Source: Rhodococcus sp. (in: high G+C Gram-positive bacteria) | GTDB lineage: Bacteria > Actinomycetota > Actinomycetes > Mycobacteriales > Mycobacteriaceae | DNA length: 44,825 bases | Assembly: GCA_012514505.1 (NCBI GenBank) | Contig: JAAZAD010000544.1 | Span: 1 to 44,825 of the forward strand | Direction: 5' to 3' | Part shown: positions 8,142 through 14,418 of the stretch, one piece after another | How positions within the stretch are numbered: position 1 is the stretch's first letter | Layout of the letters: every line of letters starts with the position of its first letter | Notes under the pieces: model-generated | What the model was told of the DNA's origin: nothing | Databases searched by the model: none | What the model saw: the letters and a program-made list of their open reading frames with translations, nothing else | Program-made: the position numbers and the translations under genes

Positions 8142-9218
8142 TCACCTGCCCAGACGGCGACCGTCCACAGCAGAGAACAGGAGCAGCTGCTCCGGATCGA
8201 CGTGCAGCTTCACGGACTCACCCTTGCTCGGCGGATTCCGCCAGTCCGCGCGGGCCACGATCTCCTGACCGACACCGTTGACGGTGGTGTGGCCGTAGAT
8301 GTAAGCGTCCGAGCCGAGCTCCTCGACCACGTCCACGTCCATCGGGATGCCCTCGCTCGCAAGTTCCAGGTGCTCGGGCCGAATACCGACGACCACCTCG
8401 GACTCTGCGCTGTCACCGCGAAGCTGTCGTGGCACCGGAATCACGGTGTCACCGAGAACCACGCCCTGCTCCGTGAGCGGCAACGTGAACAGGTTCATCG
8501 ACGGCGACCCCATGAATCCGGCGACGAACATGTTGGCCGGACGGTTGTACAGGTCGCGCGGGGTGGCGCACTGCTGCAGCTGTCCGTCGCGAAGGACGGC
8601 CACACGATCGCCCATCGTCATCGCTTCGACCTGGTCGTGAGTCACGTACACCATGGTGGTTTCCAAGCGACGCTGCAGCTGCGCGATCTGGGTGCGTGTC
8701 TGCACGCGCAGTTTCGCGTCGAGGTTCGACAGCGGCTCGTCCATGAGGAACACCTGCGGCTGACGGACGATGGCGCGGCCCATCGCCACACGCTGACGCT
8801 GACCACCGGACAGCGCCTTGGGCTTGCGATCGAGGTACTGCTCGAGGTCGAGCAGCTTCGCCACGTCCTGCACCCGCGCCCGGATGTCCGCCTTGGGCGT
8901 CCCCGCCAGCTTCAGCGCGAATCCCATGTTCTCCGCGACCGACATGTGCGGATAGAGCGCGTAGTTCTGGAACACCATCGCGATGTCGCGTTCCTTGGGT
9001 TCCTGGAGGGTGACATCCTTGTCACCGATGAGAATGCGGCCGCTGTGCACCGGTTCGAGACCGGCCAGCATGCGGAGCGACGTCGACTTTCCGCAGCCCG
9101 ACGGGCCCACGAGGACGAGGAACTCACCGTCCTCGATCTGCAGATCCAACTTGTCCACCGCCGGCTTGTCCGAGCCGGGGAACAGGCAGGTGGTGCGGTC
9201 GTAGGTCACTGTCGCCAT
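8142..9218 (-). CDS. Sugar ABC transporter ATPase (MalK/UgpC/MsiK-type)
   Basis: The 358-residue protein has all ABC motifs: Walker A GPSGCGKST (38-46), Q-loop in MVFQNYALYPHM, signature LSGGQRQRV (136-144), Walker B QVFLMDEPLSNLD and H-loop VTHDQVEAM. The C-terminal part (about residues 240-358, with VVVGIRPEHLEL and a TOBE-like segment) is the regulatory domain of MalK-type ATPases. It energises the importer encoded just downstream on the same strand. The order ATPase, binding protein, permease, permease differs from the usual CUT1 order, in which the ATPase is last or encoded elsewhere. The overall likeness to mycobacterial Rv2038c is from memory. The gene is divergent from the DUF2786 gene. 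Confidence 0.94.
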   Translation of the reverse strand: MATVTYDRTTCLFPGSDKPAVDKLDLQIEDGEFLVLVGPSGCGKSTSLRMLAGLEPVHSGRILIGDKDVTLQEPKERDIAMVFQNYALYPHMSVAENMGFALKLAGTPKADIRARVQDVAKLLDLEQYLDRKPKALSGGQRQRVAMGRAIVRQPQVFLMDEPLSNLDAKLRVQTRTQIAQLQRRLETTMVYVTHDQVEAMTMGDRVAVLRDGQLQQCATPRDLYNRPANMFVAGFMGSPSMNLFTLPLTEQGVVLGDTVIPVPRQLRGDSAESEVVVGIRPEHLELASEGIPMDVDVVEELGSDAYIYGHTTVNGVGQEIVARADWRNPPSKGESVKLHVDPEQLLLFSAVDGRRLGR

Positions 9219-9236
9219 GAGTGTGGGTCCCTTCTA

Positions 9237-9254
9237 CCGGCAGGAACGTGCCGG
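9237..9254. promoter_or_regulatory. Inverted repeat in the divergent ATPase/DUF2786 promoter region
   Basis: CCGGCA (9237-9242) and TGCCGG (9249-9254) form a perfect dyad with a six-base spacer, 19 bases upstream of the ATPase start on the minus strand. A second dyad, GGCGTC-GGT-GACGCC (9276-9290), lies further into the 91-bp gap. Either could be an operator for the sugar operon; no regulator gene is nearby. Confidence 0.35.
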
Positions 9255-9296
9255 ACGATCCGAGTCGAAGTGGGTGGCGTCGGTGACGCCGGCGCC

Positions 9297-9302
9297 TAGT
9301 AT
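9297..9302 (+). promoter_or_regulatory. -10 hexamer of a probable leaderless transcript
   Basis: TAGTAT fits the actinobacterial TANNNT consensus and ends seven bases before the GTG at 9310. That places +1 at or next to the start codon, and no ribosome site is seen. The DUF2786 gene is therefore probably translated from a leaderless mRNA. Confidence 0.5.
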
Positions 9303-9309
9303 CGCCCAC

Positions 9310-10116
9310 GTGAGTTCGGAGAAGATGTTGACCCGCATCGGTGGACTCCTCCGGCAAGCGGAATCCACCGACAACCCGCACGAGAGCGACGCCTTCATGG
9401 CGGCCGCCCAGCGCCTGGCGACCACTGCGTCCATCGACCTCGCCGTCGCCCGCGCACACGCATCCGGCCGGGAGAAACGCACCACACCGATACAGCGACT
9501 GATCACCGTCGGCGAGCCGGGCAAGAAGGGTTTGCGCACGTACGCCCAGTTGTTTCTGGTGATCGCAGCCGCCAACGACGTGCAGTGCGACATCGCGCAG
9601 AGTTCGGCCGTCATCTACGCCTACGGTTTCGCTTCCGACATCGACACCTGCGAGGCGCTGTATTCGAGCTTGCTGATCCAGATGGTGCGGGCGTCCGACG
9701 CCTACATCAAGTCGGGGGAATATCGCAGCGAAACCACTGTGCGGACGGTGACAGAGTGGCGCGGACACCGCCGGGTCCAGGCGAAGGTTCGTCGACCGGT
9801 CGCCGGGGTGACGGCACGGCTCAATTTCCAGCTCGCTTATTCGCAGCGGATCGGTAAACGGCTGGAGGCGGCCCGCACCGAAACGCAGACGGTGGCCGAG
9901 GCCGACACCCCGGGCACGGCTGTGGCCTTGCGGGACAAGGAGTTGGAGTTGCGCGACTATTACCGATCGGAGTCCCGGGCCCGCGGCACCTGGCGTGGCG
10001 CGAAGGCGTCCGCAGGCCACTCGTCGTCGGCCAGACGCGCCGGGGACCGGGCCGCACGCACCGCGCGCTTGGGGAACTCGCCCGAACTGGGCGTCGCCAC
10101 GAAGCAGCTGCCGTGA
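9310..10116 (+). CDS. DUF2786 domain protein
   Basis: The protein has 268 residues from the GTG at 9310. The first 45 residues (KMLTRIGGLLRQAES, ESDAFMAAAQRLA and SIDLAVARA) are the DUF2786 signature, a short helical module of unknown function. The middle part (TYAQLFLVIAAANDVQCDI, YAYGFASDIDTCEALYSSL, RSYR-type charged stretches) is typical of the longer actinobacterial members. The C-terminus is rich in Arg, Ser and Ala. GTG at 9310 is preferred over the ATG at 9217, because the earlier start would overlap the divergent ATPase start and add non-conserved sequence. Its stop overlaps the next gene's start in GTGA, so it is coupled to the metallohydrolase. I do not know its biochemical role. 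Confidence 0.8.
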   Translation: MSSEKMLTRIGGLLRQAESTDNPHESDAFMAAAQRLATTASIDLAVARAHASGREKRTTPIQRLITVGEPGKKGLRTYAQLFLVIAAANDVQCDIAQSSAVIYAYGFASDIDTCEALYSSLLIQMVRASDAYIKSGEYRSETTVRTVTEWRGHRRVQAKVRRPVAGVTARLNFQLAYSQRIGKRLEAARTETQTVAEADTPGTAVALRDKELELRDYYRSESRARGTWRGAKASAGHSSSARRAGDRAARTARLGNSPELGVATKQLP

Positions 10117-10646
10117 AGTCTGGGCGCGATTCGAAACGCGCATTGGTGTACGAGTCGGAGCTGCTGGTACGCAACATGTTCGACCGCGCCGACAAGATCG
10201 GCTCACGAACCGTGGAAGTAATGGGCTCCGAGGTGACGCTGCCCGTCGAACGACGGTTCGCGTCCATCGACTCCGTTCAGGAGTACGTCGACCGGGTACT
10301 CGGGCTCAACTGGGTTCGTCGGCGATGGGAACGGGCGGCGGTGCCCGTCCACATTCGGGCTCGTGCGGGAAACAGCGCCGCCCACTACGAATCCGACAGT
10401 GCCACCATCGCCGTCCCCGAGTATCACTACGGGACGGCATGGGCGTTTCGGGAACTGGTGATCCTCCACGAACTCGCCCACCACCTCGATCCGACACGAC
10501 CCGACGACCCCGCAGACCGTCCTGAGCCCGCTCACGGCCCAGAATTCCTCGACCGCTACCTGACTCTCGTGAGTGAGATCATCGGCCCGGAAGCCGGATT
10601 CGTCCTGCGTGCGACTCTGTCCGCTGCAGGCGCCGGCGTCGACTGA
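10113..10646 (+). CDS. Putative zinc metallohydrolase (TIGR04338-like, HExxH)
   Basis: The 177-residue protein carries HELAHH with His119, Glu120 and His123 as a standard zinc-metallopeptidase motif. A third candidate ligand is His141 in PAHGPEFLDRY, 18 residues later, a spacing resembling SprT/gluzincin-like minimal peptidases. The upstream piece (VHIRARAGNSAAHYES, TIAVPEYHYGTAWAFRELVILHE) fits an actinobacterial family annotated only as putative metallohydrolase. There is no signal peptide, so it should act in the cytoplasm. The GTG start overlaps the DUF2786 stop by four bases, tying the two products together. Substrate and role are unknown. A long palindrome follows 19 bases after the stop. 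Confidence 0.8.
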   Translation: MKSGRDSKRALVYESELLVRNMFDRADKIGSRTVEVMGSEVTLPVERRFASIDSVQEYVDRVLGLNWVRRRWERAAVPVHIRARAGNSAAHYESDSATIAVPEYHYGTAWAFRELVILHELAHHLDPTRPDDPADRPEPAHGPEFLDRYLTLVSEIIGPEAGFVLRATLSAAGAGVD

Positions 10647-10665
10647 CCGCGATTTCCCACCCCTG

Positions 10666-10724
10666 CCCCCGACCAATGTCACACGGGTTCGGGTGGGTTG
10701 AACAGGTGTGACATTGGTCGGGGG
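10666..10724. terminator. Family B long palindrome, copy 1
   Basis: Arms of 25 bases (10666-10690 and 10700-10724) are complementary except for two adjacent pairs, with a nine-base loop. The outer part is CCCCCGACCAATGTCACAC and the inner part is GGTTC/GAAC. It follows the metallohydrolase stop by 19 bases and has the same layout as the element at 11598, so terminator function is likely. There is no T tract. Confidence 0.7.
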
Positions 10725-10749
10725 AGGGCGCAAGATGGGAGAAGCGTCT

Positions 10750-10777
10750 TAGCCAACATCTGTCTAGCCAACATCTG
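10750..10777 (+). repeat. Tandem 13-bp direct repeat upstream of the F420-type oxidoreductase
   Basis: TAGCCAACATCTG occurs at 10750-10762 and 10765-10777 with TC between, giving a 15-bp period. It ends 25 bases before the start codon at 10803. The placement suggests a direct-repeat operator or a slippage duplication in the leader; the sequence does not decide which. Confidence 0.6.
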
Positions 10778-10802
10778 CGCAGGCAACCTCGAGGAGCCCG
10801 GC

Positions 10803-11597
10803 ATGCACCGTCCCGTTCGAATCGGCGTCCAGCTTCAACCCCAGCAAGCCCCCGACTACGGCCTGATCCGCGACGCCGTCCTGCGCAGCGAGGACGCGGG
10901 AGTCGACGTGGTCTTCAACTGGGACCACTTCTATCCGCTGTACGGCGACCCCGACGGCGCCCACTTCGAATGCTGGACGATGCTCGGAGCCTGGGCCGAG
11001 CAGACGGAACAGGTGGAGATCGGCGCCCTCGTCACCGGTGGTGGTTACCGGAACCCCGATCTGCTGGCCGACATGGCACGCACCGTCGATCACATGAGTG
11101 GTGGGCGCTTGATTCTCGGAATCGGTGCCGGTTGGTTCGAGCGGGACTACGACGAATACGGATACGAGTTCGGCACCGCCGGATCACGGCTGAACCTGTT
11201 GGGCGAATATCTACCCCGCATCACCGGCCGGCTGAAAAAGCTGAACCCGGCGCCCACCCGCCACATCCCAATCCTCATCGGTGGCGGCGGCGAAAAGAAG
11301 ACACTGCCTCTCGTTGCCGAGTACGGCGACATCTGGCACAGCTTCAGTGACGTCGACACTCACGCCCGTAAGGCCGGGATCCTTGCCGACCGCTGCGCCG
11401 ACAAGGGGCGCAACCCGGCCGATATTGCGCACTCGCTGTCGTGGCCGGGCATCGAGGACGCGAGCAAGTTCGTCGACGCAGGGGTCACCCTGTTCACCGT
11501 CGGAGTCGGCGGACCCGAATACGACCTCACCGAACTGAAGCAGGCCATCGCCTGGCGCGACGAAAACAACCCGCCGCCGCTTTCCGGCCTCGCCTGA
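10803..11597 (+). CDS. Luciferase-like (LLM) F420-dependent oxidoreductase
   Basis: The 264-residue protein is a bacterial luciferase-fold TIM barrel. Typical marks are VFNWDHFYPL near the N-terminus, MLGAWAEQTEQVEIGALVTG, RNPDLLADMARTVDHMSGGR, GIGAGWFERDYDEYG at about 105-119 and IPILIGGGGEKKTLPLVAEYGD. In this order of bacteria such enzymes usually take hydride from reduced coenzyme F420, though FMN cannot be excluded. The ATG at 10803 has GAGGAG ten bases upstream and opens the conserved sequence HRPVRIGVQLQPQ. A tandem direct repeat lies just upstream, and family B palindromes stand on both sides of the gene. The substrate is unknown. Confidence 0.88.
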   Translation: MHRPVRIGVQLQPQQAPDYGLIRDAVLRSEDAGVDVVFNWDHFYPLYGDPDGAHFECWTMLGAWAEQTEQVEIGALVTGGGYRNPDLLADMARTVDHMSGGRLILGIGAGWFERDYDEYGYEFGTAGSRLNLLGEYLPRITGRLKKLNPAPTRHIPILIGGGGEKKTLPLVAEYGDIWHSFSDVDTHARKAGILADRCADKGRNPADIAHSLSWPGIEDASKFVDAGVTLFTVGVGGPEYDLTELKQAIAWRDENNPPPLSGLA

Positions 11598-11654
11598 CCC
11601 CGACGAATGTCACAGCGGTTCGCGCGAGTAGAACGTGTGTGACATTCGTCGGGG
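11598..11654. terminator. Family B long palindrome, copy 2
   Basis: Arms of 24 bases (11598-11621 and 11631-11654) pair except for three adjacent positions, around a nine-base loop. The arm begins CCCCGACGAATGTCACA. It starts on the base after the oxidoreductase stop codon. Relative to the copy at 10666 the fourth base of GACC is changed to GACG, with the matching change on the other arm. Confidence 0.7.
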
Positions 11655-11685
11655 CGGGGTGTCGGGGAGAGCGGCGGGGCGGGTT

Positions 11686-11691
11686 TACGCT
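11686..11691 (+). promoter_or_regulatory. -10 hexamer of a probable leaderless ABC transporter transcript
   Basis: TACGCT (TANNNT) ends six bases before the ATG at 11698, and the intervening GCAAGA holds no good ribosome site. The spacing fits +1 at the start codon, so the fused transporter gene may be leaderless. Confidence 0.4.
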
Positions 11692-11697
11692 GCAAGA

Positions 11698-13509
11698 ATG
11701 CTTTCTTCCGTCACACCGAGACTCCGCGTCGCACTGGCACTGGCGCTCGCCGCAGTCCTGACGTTCGCCCTCGCGTCGTGTGGGAGCGGCGACGGATCGA
11801 GCAGCACCCCCGACGGCCTGTGTGCGCCACCGGGAGTGGGCTCGGCGAGCGCGGTTCCCACCAATTTCGACGCAGCCGCGGCCGCCGCCTCGGTGGACCG
11901 CCACACCACCGAAGACGTCACGCCACTCGATCAGATCGATACGTCACAGCTGAACCTGATCACCCCCGGCGTGCTCACCGTCGGCACTCTGTCGGATGCG
12001 CCGCCGAGCATCTGCGTCAACTCCGAGAACCGGTTCACCGGCTACGACAACGAACTACTCCGAGCGGTCGCCGAGAAGCTGGGGCTCGAGGTTCGGTTCG
12101 TGGGCACCGATTTCGCGGCGCTTCTCGCCCAGGTCGCCGGTGGCCGATTCGACGTCGGATCGTCGTCCATCACCACCACCGACGAACGGCGCAAAACTGT
12201 CGCCTTCACCAACGGCTACGACTTCGGCTACTTCTCCCTGCTCGTCCCCATCGGCAGCCCGATCACCGGTTTCGACGCACTCGACGCGAACACCCGGATC
12301 GGCGTGGTGCAAGGCACAGTGCAGGACGAGTACGTGGTCAACGAACTCGGCCTGAACCCGGTGAAATTCCCCGACTACAACACCGCATACGCAAACCTGA
12401 AGACCGGGCAGATCGACGCCTGGGTGGCACCGTCACAGCAGGCGGAAGGTGCCATTGCGCCCGGTGACCAGACGGAGATCGTCGAGAACACCTTCAGCCT
12501 CAACAACTTCATCGGTTGGGCCGTCGCCCCGAACAACCAGCCGCTGATCGACGCATTGAACTCGGGGCTGGACGCGGTGATCGCGGATGGCACCTACTCG
12601 GAGCTGTACGCGAACTGGGTGCCGCGAGAGTTGCCCGAAGGCTGGAAGCCAGGCAGCAAGGCCGCGCCTGTTCCCGACCTGCCCGACTTCGGCGCAATCG
12701 CCGCCGAGAACGCGTCCAACCAGGAACCAGTCCAGGCCGCCGAAGAGAAATCGACTCTCCAGCAATTGAAGGACACCTTCTTCGACTGGGAGCTGTACAA
12801 GAGCGCCTTCCCTGACCTGCTGAAAACGGGACTGCCCAACACCCTGATCCTGGCGCTGTCCTCCGGCATCATCGGCACGGTGCTGGGCATGCTGCTGGCA
12901 GTAGCGGGCATCTCGCGCACACGCTGGCTCCGCTGGCCGGCCCGCATCTACACCGACATCTTCCGGGGCCTTCCCGCCGTCGTCGTCATCCTGATCGTGG
13001 GGCTCGGCGTGGGGCCTGTCGTACGAGAGATCACCGACAGCAACCCGTACTGGCTGGGTGCTGCTGCTCTCTCGCTCCTTGCTTCCGCGTACATCGGCGA
13101 GATCTTCCGTTCCGGCATCCAGAGCGTGGAACCAGGACAACTCGAAGCGTCCCGCGCGCTCGGTTTCAGCTACCGCAAATCGATGTCCCTGGTGGTGATC
13201 CCGCAGGGTGTCCGCCGTGTTCTCCCGGCACTGATGAACCAGTTCATCTCACTCATCAAGGACTCGTCGCTGATCTACTTCCTCGGGCTGCTCGTCACCC
13301 AACGCGAGCTGTTCGCGGTCGGCCGAGATCTCAACGCGCAGACCGGCAACCTGTCTCCGCTCGTCGCGGCAGGCCTGTTCTACCTGGCGCTGACGATCCC
13401 GCTGACACACCTCGTCAACTACATCGACCACCGTCTGCGCACCGGCCGCACCGACAAGTCCGGCACGCTCGACCCGGTGGAACAGTCCATCGTCGTGGAA
13501 AGGGGATAG
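11698..13509 (+). CDS. Fused amino-acid ABC transporter binding protein-permease
   Basis: The 603-residue protein joins two parts that are usually separate. It starts with a lipoprotein-like signal (hydrophobic [17 protein letters not shown] with Cys28). A family 3 solute-binding domain follows at about 80-325 ([62 protein letters not shown]). After a linker, a His/Glu/Gln-type permease runs from about 370 to 595, with the EAA loop [16 protein letters not shown] and [25 protein letters not shown]. Such fusions are known from lactic acid bacteria GlnP proteins. Polar amino acids are the likely cargo. The ATPase gene follows after two bases. Confidence 0.92.
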   Translation: MLSSVTPRLRVALALALAAVLTFALASCGSGDGSSSTPDGLCAPPGVGSASAVPTNFDAAAAAASVDRHTTEDVTPLDQIDTSQLNLITPGVLTVGTLSDAPPSICVNSENRFTGYDNELLRAVAEKLGLEVRFVGTDFAALLAQVAGGRFDVGSSSITTTDERRKTVAFTNGYDFGYFSLLVPIGSPITGFDALDANTRIGVVQGTVQDEYVVNELGLNPVKFPDYNTAYANLKTGQIDAWVAPSQQAEGAIAPGDQTEIVENTFSLNNFIGWAVAPNNQPLIDALNSGLDAVIADGTYSELYANWVPRELPEGWKPGSKAAPVPDLPDFGAIAAENASNQEPVQAAEEKSTLQQLKDTFFDWELYKSAFPDLLKTGLPNTLILALSSGIIGTVLGMLLAVAGISRTRWLRWPARIYTDIFRGLPAVVVILIVGLGVGPVVREITDSNPYWLGAAALSLLASAYIGEIFRSGIQSVEPGQLEASRALGFSYRKSMSLVVIPQGVRRVLPALMNQFISLIKDSSLIYFLGLLVTQRELFAVGRDLNAQTGNLSPLVAAGLFYLALTIPLTHLVNYIDHRLRTGRTDKSGTLDPVEQSIVVERG

Positions 13510-13511
13510 CC

Positions 13512-14267
13512 ATGACGGTCCCAGAGAACAGTTCAGCGAAAAGCTCGGTGTCACTCACGGGCAGGAACATTCACCTCGCATTCGGTACCAACCAGGTGCT
13601 GCGCGGCGTCGACATTCACGTCGATGCCGGCCACACGGTCACCGTCATCGGCCCTTCGGGTTCCGGAAAGTCCACCCTGCTCCGCGCCCTGAACCGGCTC
13701 CACGAACCCGATCAGGGGGACATACTCCTGGACGGCAAGTCCGTGCTGAAGGACAACCCGGATCGGCTGCGTCAGCGGATCGGCATGGTGTTCCAGCATT
13801 TCAACCTCTTCCCACACAAGACCGTCGCCGAGAACATCGCGCTGGGGCCGCGCAAGCTCAAGGGCATGAGCAAGGGTGAAGCCCGCGAGGTCGCTCTCGA
13901 ACAGCTCGAACTGGTAGGGCTGGCGAACAAGGCCGATTCACGTCCGGGAAACCTGTCCGGTGGGCAGCAGCAGCGCGTCGCGATCGCCCGCGCTCTGGCC
14001 ATGAAGCCGGAGGTGATGTTCTTCGACGAGGCGACCTCCGCACTCGACCCCGAACTGGTCAAGGGTGTGCTGGCACTCATGGCCGACTTGGCCACGGGCG
14101 GTATGACGATGGTCGTGGTCACCCACGAAATGAGTTTCGCCCGTGAGGTATCGGACACCGTGTTGTTCATGGATCACGGCGTTGTCGTCGAAACCGGGAA
14201 GCCGGAGCAGATATTCGACAAGCCCGAAACCGATCGCCTACAGAAGTTCCTCTCCCAGGTCCTCTGA
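13512..14267 (+). CDS. Polar amino-acid ABC transporter ATPase (GlnQ-like)
   Basis: The 251-residue protein shows Walker [10 protein letters not shown] (47-55), Q-loop [13 protein letters not shown], signature [15 protein letters not shown], Walker [13 protein letters not shown] and the H-loop [11 protein letters not shown]. Length and the [11 protein letters not shown] motif place it with the PAAT/GlnQ subfamily, which powers polar amino-acid uptake. It begins two bases after the fused binding protein-permease and completes that importer. A perfect 21-bp-arm hairpin starts five bases after its stop. Confidence 0.94.
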   Translation: MTVPENSSAKSSVSLTGRNIHLAFGTNQVLRGVDIHVDAGHTVTVIGPSGSGKSTLLRALNRLHEPDQGDILLDGKSVLKDNPDRLRQRIGMVFQHFNLFPHKTVAENIALGPRKLKGMSKGEAREVALEQLELVGLANKADSRPGNLSGGQQQRVAIARALAMKPEVMFFDEATSALDPELVKGVLALMADLATGGMTMVVVTHEMSFAREVSDTVLFMDHGVVVETGKPEQIFDKPETDRLQKFLSQVL

Positions 14268-14271
14268 CACC

Positions 14272-14317
14272 CCTGTGAGTGGTTGACGAGTCTCTGGACT
14301 CGTCAACCACTCACAGG
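14272..14317. terminator. Family A intergenic hairpin, perfect 21-bp arms
   Basis: The left arm (14272-14292) starts CCTGTGAGTGGTTGACG and the right arm (14297-14317) is its exact reverse complement around TCTG. It follows the GlnQ-like stop by five bases. Compared with the copy at 2136, three base pairs differ in the common 19-bp stem, and each change is matched on the opposite arm. Confidence 0.75.
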
Positions 14318-14384
14318 CGCAGCCTGAGGTTGGCCGGGCGTTCATGCAGGCGTTCCCTTCCACACGCTTGAAAGTTCTACGGTG

Positions 14385-14410
14385 CCCGAGTTGTCCAAAA
14401 TCGACTCGGG
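14385..14410 (+). promoter_or_regulatory. Hairpin overlapping the PhoX ribosome binding site
   Basis: CCCGAGT (14385-14391) and ACTCGGG (14404-14410) form a perfect seven-bp stem with a 12-base loop. The right arm overlaps the GGGAG ribosome site (14408-14412) of the GTG start at 14419. If transcribed it could reduce translation; it could equally be an operator. Confidence 0.4.
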
Positions 14411-14418
14411 AGTACACC

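Noticed and set aside
4584-9218. Assignment of the importer as the LpqY-SugABC trehalose system
   Set aside because: Gene order differs and the binding protein cannot be matched to LpqY by eye, so the substrate is left open.
1308-14317. CRISPR array or transposon ends explaining the repeated palindromes
   Set aside because: The copies are kilobases apart, follow gene ends, lack spacers and have no transposase nearby.
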